Assembly (NCBI GenBank): GCA_017857395.1
Contig: JAFMDF010000002.1
Location: 23,719-87,718 of the forward strand
Source: Bacteroidota bacterium
Lineage (GTDB): Bacteria; Bacteroidota; Bacteroidia; Chitinophagales; Saprospiraceae
Direction of reading: 5' to 3'
DNA length: 64,000 bases
A program made the translations under genes and the position numbers. A model generated the notes under the pieces. It was not told where the DNA came from. It ran no database searches and was given only the letters and a program-made list of their open reading frames with translations. Below, piece by piece: positions 62,606 to 64,000 of this stretch; within the stretch, counting starts at the first letter, position 1, and each line of letters opens with the position of its first letter.

Positions 62606-64000
62606 CTATCGGTTCATAGAAGTCATTAATTCGTCATTATTAGAAGACCCTACCATTTGCTTTCTTAAGAAAGAGTATGCTTCTTCTGGCTTCATATCTG
62701 CTAAGTGATTACGTAGAATAATCATTCGTTGTAAAGAATCCTTATCAATTAATAAATCATCTCTACGAGTACTAGATTTATTTAAGTCAATAGCAGGATA
62801 AAATCGTCTATTGGCTAAATGTCTATCTAGTTGAAGTTCCATATTACCAGTACCTTTGAATTCTTCAAAAATTACCTGATCCATTTTAGAACCTGTATCA
62901 ATTAAGGCAGTAGCTAAAATTGTTAAAGAACCGCCGTGCTCAATATTTCTTGCCGCACCAAAGAATTTCTTAGGTTTGTGTAAAGCATTTGCTTCTACAC
63001 CACCAGATAATACTTTTCCGCTTGCAGGCGCAACGGTATTATATGCTCTAGCCAAACGAGTAATCGAATCTAAAAGAATAATTACATCGTGACCACATTC
63101 TACTAAACGTTTCGCTTTTTCTAAGACAATCCCTGCTACTCTTACATGGTTTTCAGCAGGTTCATCAAAGGTAGACGCAACTACTTCTGCATTCGTGCTT
63201 CTTCTCATATCTGTGACCTCCTCCGGACGCTCATCTACTAATAAGACAATCATGTAGGTTTCAGGATGATTTTTTGTAATCGCATTCGCAACATCCTTTA
63301 ATAAGAACGTCTTACCTGTTTTGGGTTGAGCTACAATTAGTCCACGTTGTCCTTTACCAATAGGCGTAAACATGTCAATCATTCGATTCCCAAAGTCTCT
63401 ACCCGTTGGAGAAGTATTTAATTTAAACTTTTCAGTTGGGAAAAGCGGTGTTAAATAATCAAAAGGTACTCTATCTCTAATCTCTTGAGGTAATAGTCCA
63501 TTGATTCTAGAAACTCGAAGTAAAGCAAAATATTTTTCGCCTTCTTTTGGAGGTCGAATTGCACCTCTAACAGTATCACCTGTTCTTAGACCAAATAGTT
63601 TAATTTGAGAAGGAGAAACATAAATATCATCAGGAGAGGTCAAATAATTATAATCTGAAGAACGAAGGAAACCATATCCATCAGGCATCATTTCCAATAT
63701 ACCCTCTCCTTCAATAATACCATCCAGCTCAATATTGAACTTTGGATTATTTGGGTCTTCTTCTACTTGGTCATCATACTTTCTACGATTGTTTCGGCTA
63801 CCTCTATCTCTATCTCTATCTCTATCTCTTCCTCTATTATCTCTATCTCGACTGTCCCTGCTATCTCCTCGGTCACCACGATCTCGATCTCTGCTGTCCT
63901 TGCTATCTCTATCACCACGATCTCTGTCCCGACCTCGGCTGTCCTTGCTATCTCGGCCACCACGATCTCTGTCGCGATCTCTTCCTCTGTCGCGATCTCT
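62606..64000 (-). CDS. rho: Transcription termination factor Rho, 5' part outside the window
   Basis: The C-terminal 363 residues (62606-63697) are unmistakable Rho: RNA-binding domain with PDGYGFLR, Walker A in [41 protein letters not shown] and [12 protein letters not shown]. The frame does not start there: it stays open without a stop for 101 further codons to the window edge. These read as an Arg/Asp/Gly/Ser low-complexity tract ([10 protein letters not shown]..., SKDSR and RGD units), then [20 protein letters not shown] and [15 protein letters not shown] leading into the RNA-binding fold. This is the large Bacteroidota-type Rho insertion. Not at the start of the gene, so it is partial here. 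Confidence 0.96.
   Translation of the reverse strand, partial: RDRDRGRDRDRDRGGRDSKDSRGRDRDRGDRDSKDSRDRDRGDRGDSRDSRDRDNRGRDRDRDRDRGSRNNRRKYDDQVEEDPNNPKFNIELDGIIEGEGILEMMPDGYGFLRSSDYNYLTSPDDIYVSPSQIKLFGLRTGDTVRGAIRPPKEGEKYFALLRVSRINGLLPQEIRDRVPFDYLTPLFPTEKFKLNTSPTGRDFGNRMIDMFTPIGKGQRGLIVAQPKTGKTFLLKDVANAITKNHPETYMIVLLVDERPEEVTDMRRSTNAEVVASTFDEPAENHVRVAGIVLEKAKRLVECGHDVIILLDSITRLARAYNTVAPASGKVLSGGVEANALHKPKKFFGAARNIEHGGSLTILATALIDTGSKMDQVIFEEFKGTGNMELQLDRHLANRRFYPAIDLNKSSTRRDDLLIDKDSLQRMIILRNHLADMKPEEAYSFLRKQMVGSSNNDELMTSMNR

Noticed and set aside
63763..63963. 66-codon frame with repeating Glu-Ile-Glu-Ile pattern
   Set aside because: A shifted reading of the Rho Arg-Asp repeat on the same strand; the rho frame itself is open through the region.

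Overview
This 64 kb window is AT-rich chromosomal DNA of a member of the Bacteroidota. The sequence supports this at several points: recurrent TAnnTTTG-type -7 boxes, no visible Shine-Dalgarno dependence, a MurF-alanine racemase fusion, a GldH gliding lipoprotein, a PorE-like TPR/propeller/OmpA protein, a triple SurA/PpiC operon, eukaryotic-type citrate synthase, and a Rho factor with a long Arg-Asp-rich insertion. The combination fits the class Saprospiria (Saprospiraceae or relatives), but that placement is inference. I see no rRNA, tRNA, CRISPR array, prophage or insertion sequence.

Layout. 0.3-4.4 kb: a half-length GT5 glycogen synthase-like gene divergent from panC, followed by an M14-type deacylase and a convergent metF. 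4.8-8.6 kb: purD and the murF-alr fusion. 8.8-13.1 kb: three consecutive PPIase/SurA-type periplasmic chaperone genes. 13.2-15 kb: a pentapeptide-repeat gene and a TPR gene, convergent across a shared terminator. 15.8-24.4 kb: uvrB, a CBS protein, a TM2-TPR-SHOCT protein, an alpha/beta hydrolase, a PorE-like OmpA protein, a secreted unknown and a degenerate MtfA-like protein. 24.7-31 kb: citrate synthase followed by a run of five hairpins, a four-HhH ComEA-like protein, a PLDc_N membrane protein, a TrpF-like barrel without its catalytic Cys, and a GH3 ligase. 30.9-34.1 kb: a large Hsp100/Clp-like AAA+ protein whose C-terminus resembles the PCRF domain of peptide-chain release factors. 34.2-42.2 kb: a lipoprotein, cysteine desulfurase, pseudouridine synthase, macro-domain protein, pheS, hisS and gatA. 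42.6-48 kb: a DUF4230 protein, 3-methyladenine glycosylase, an HD-phosphohydrolase/PycTM fusion, nadE and gldH. 48-64 kb: a 4-hydroxybutyryl-CoA dehydratase-like protein, a membrane patatin, a TraB/GumN protein, a GntP transporter, an orphan EcoRI-type methyltransferase, YgiQ, a FAD/Fe-S oxidoreductase, prfA and rho (5' end beyond the window).

Most of the window is housekeeping: cofactor synthesis (panC, nadE, metF, cysteine desulfurase), envelope biogenesis (murF-alr, SurA operon, OmpA, gldH), translation (pheS, hisS, gatA, prfA) and DNA repair (uvrB, mpg). Between these genes lie several families of short palindromic or direct repeats that sit beside start codons and stop codons, sometimes extending the apparent ORF of the neighbour.

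Best candidates for undescribed biology: (1) the Clp-like AAA+/PCRF fusion at 30860-34123 with an inactive-looking first ATPase; (2) the HD-PycTM protein at 44176-45420, a Pycsar-type membrane effector module with no cyclase next to it; (3) the five-hairpin segment after gltA; (4) degenerate enzymes (MtfA-like, TrpF-like, half GlgA) that look like retained pseudoenzymes; (5) the composite palindromic repeats found at two loci.
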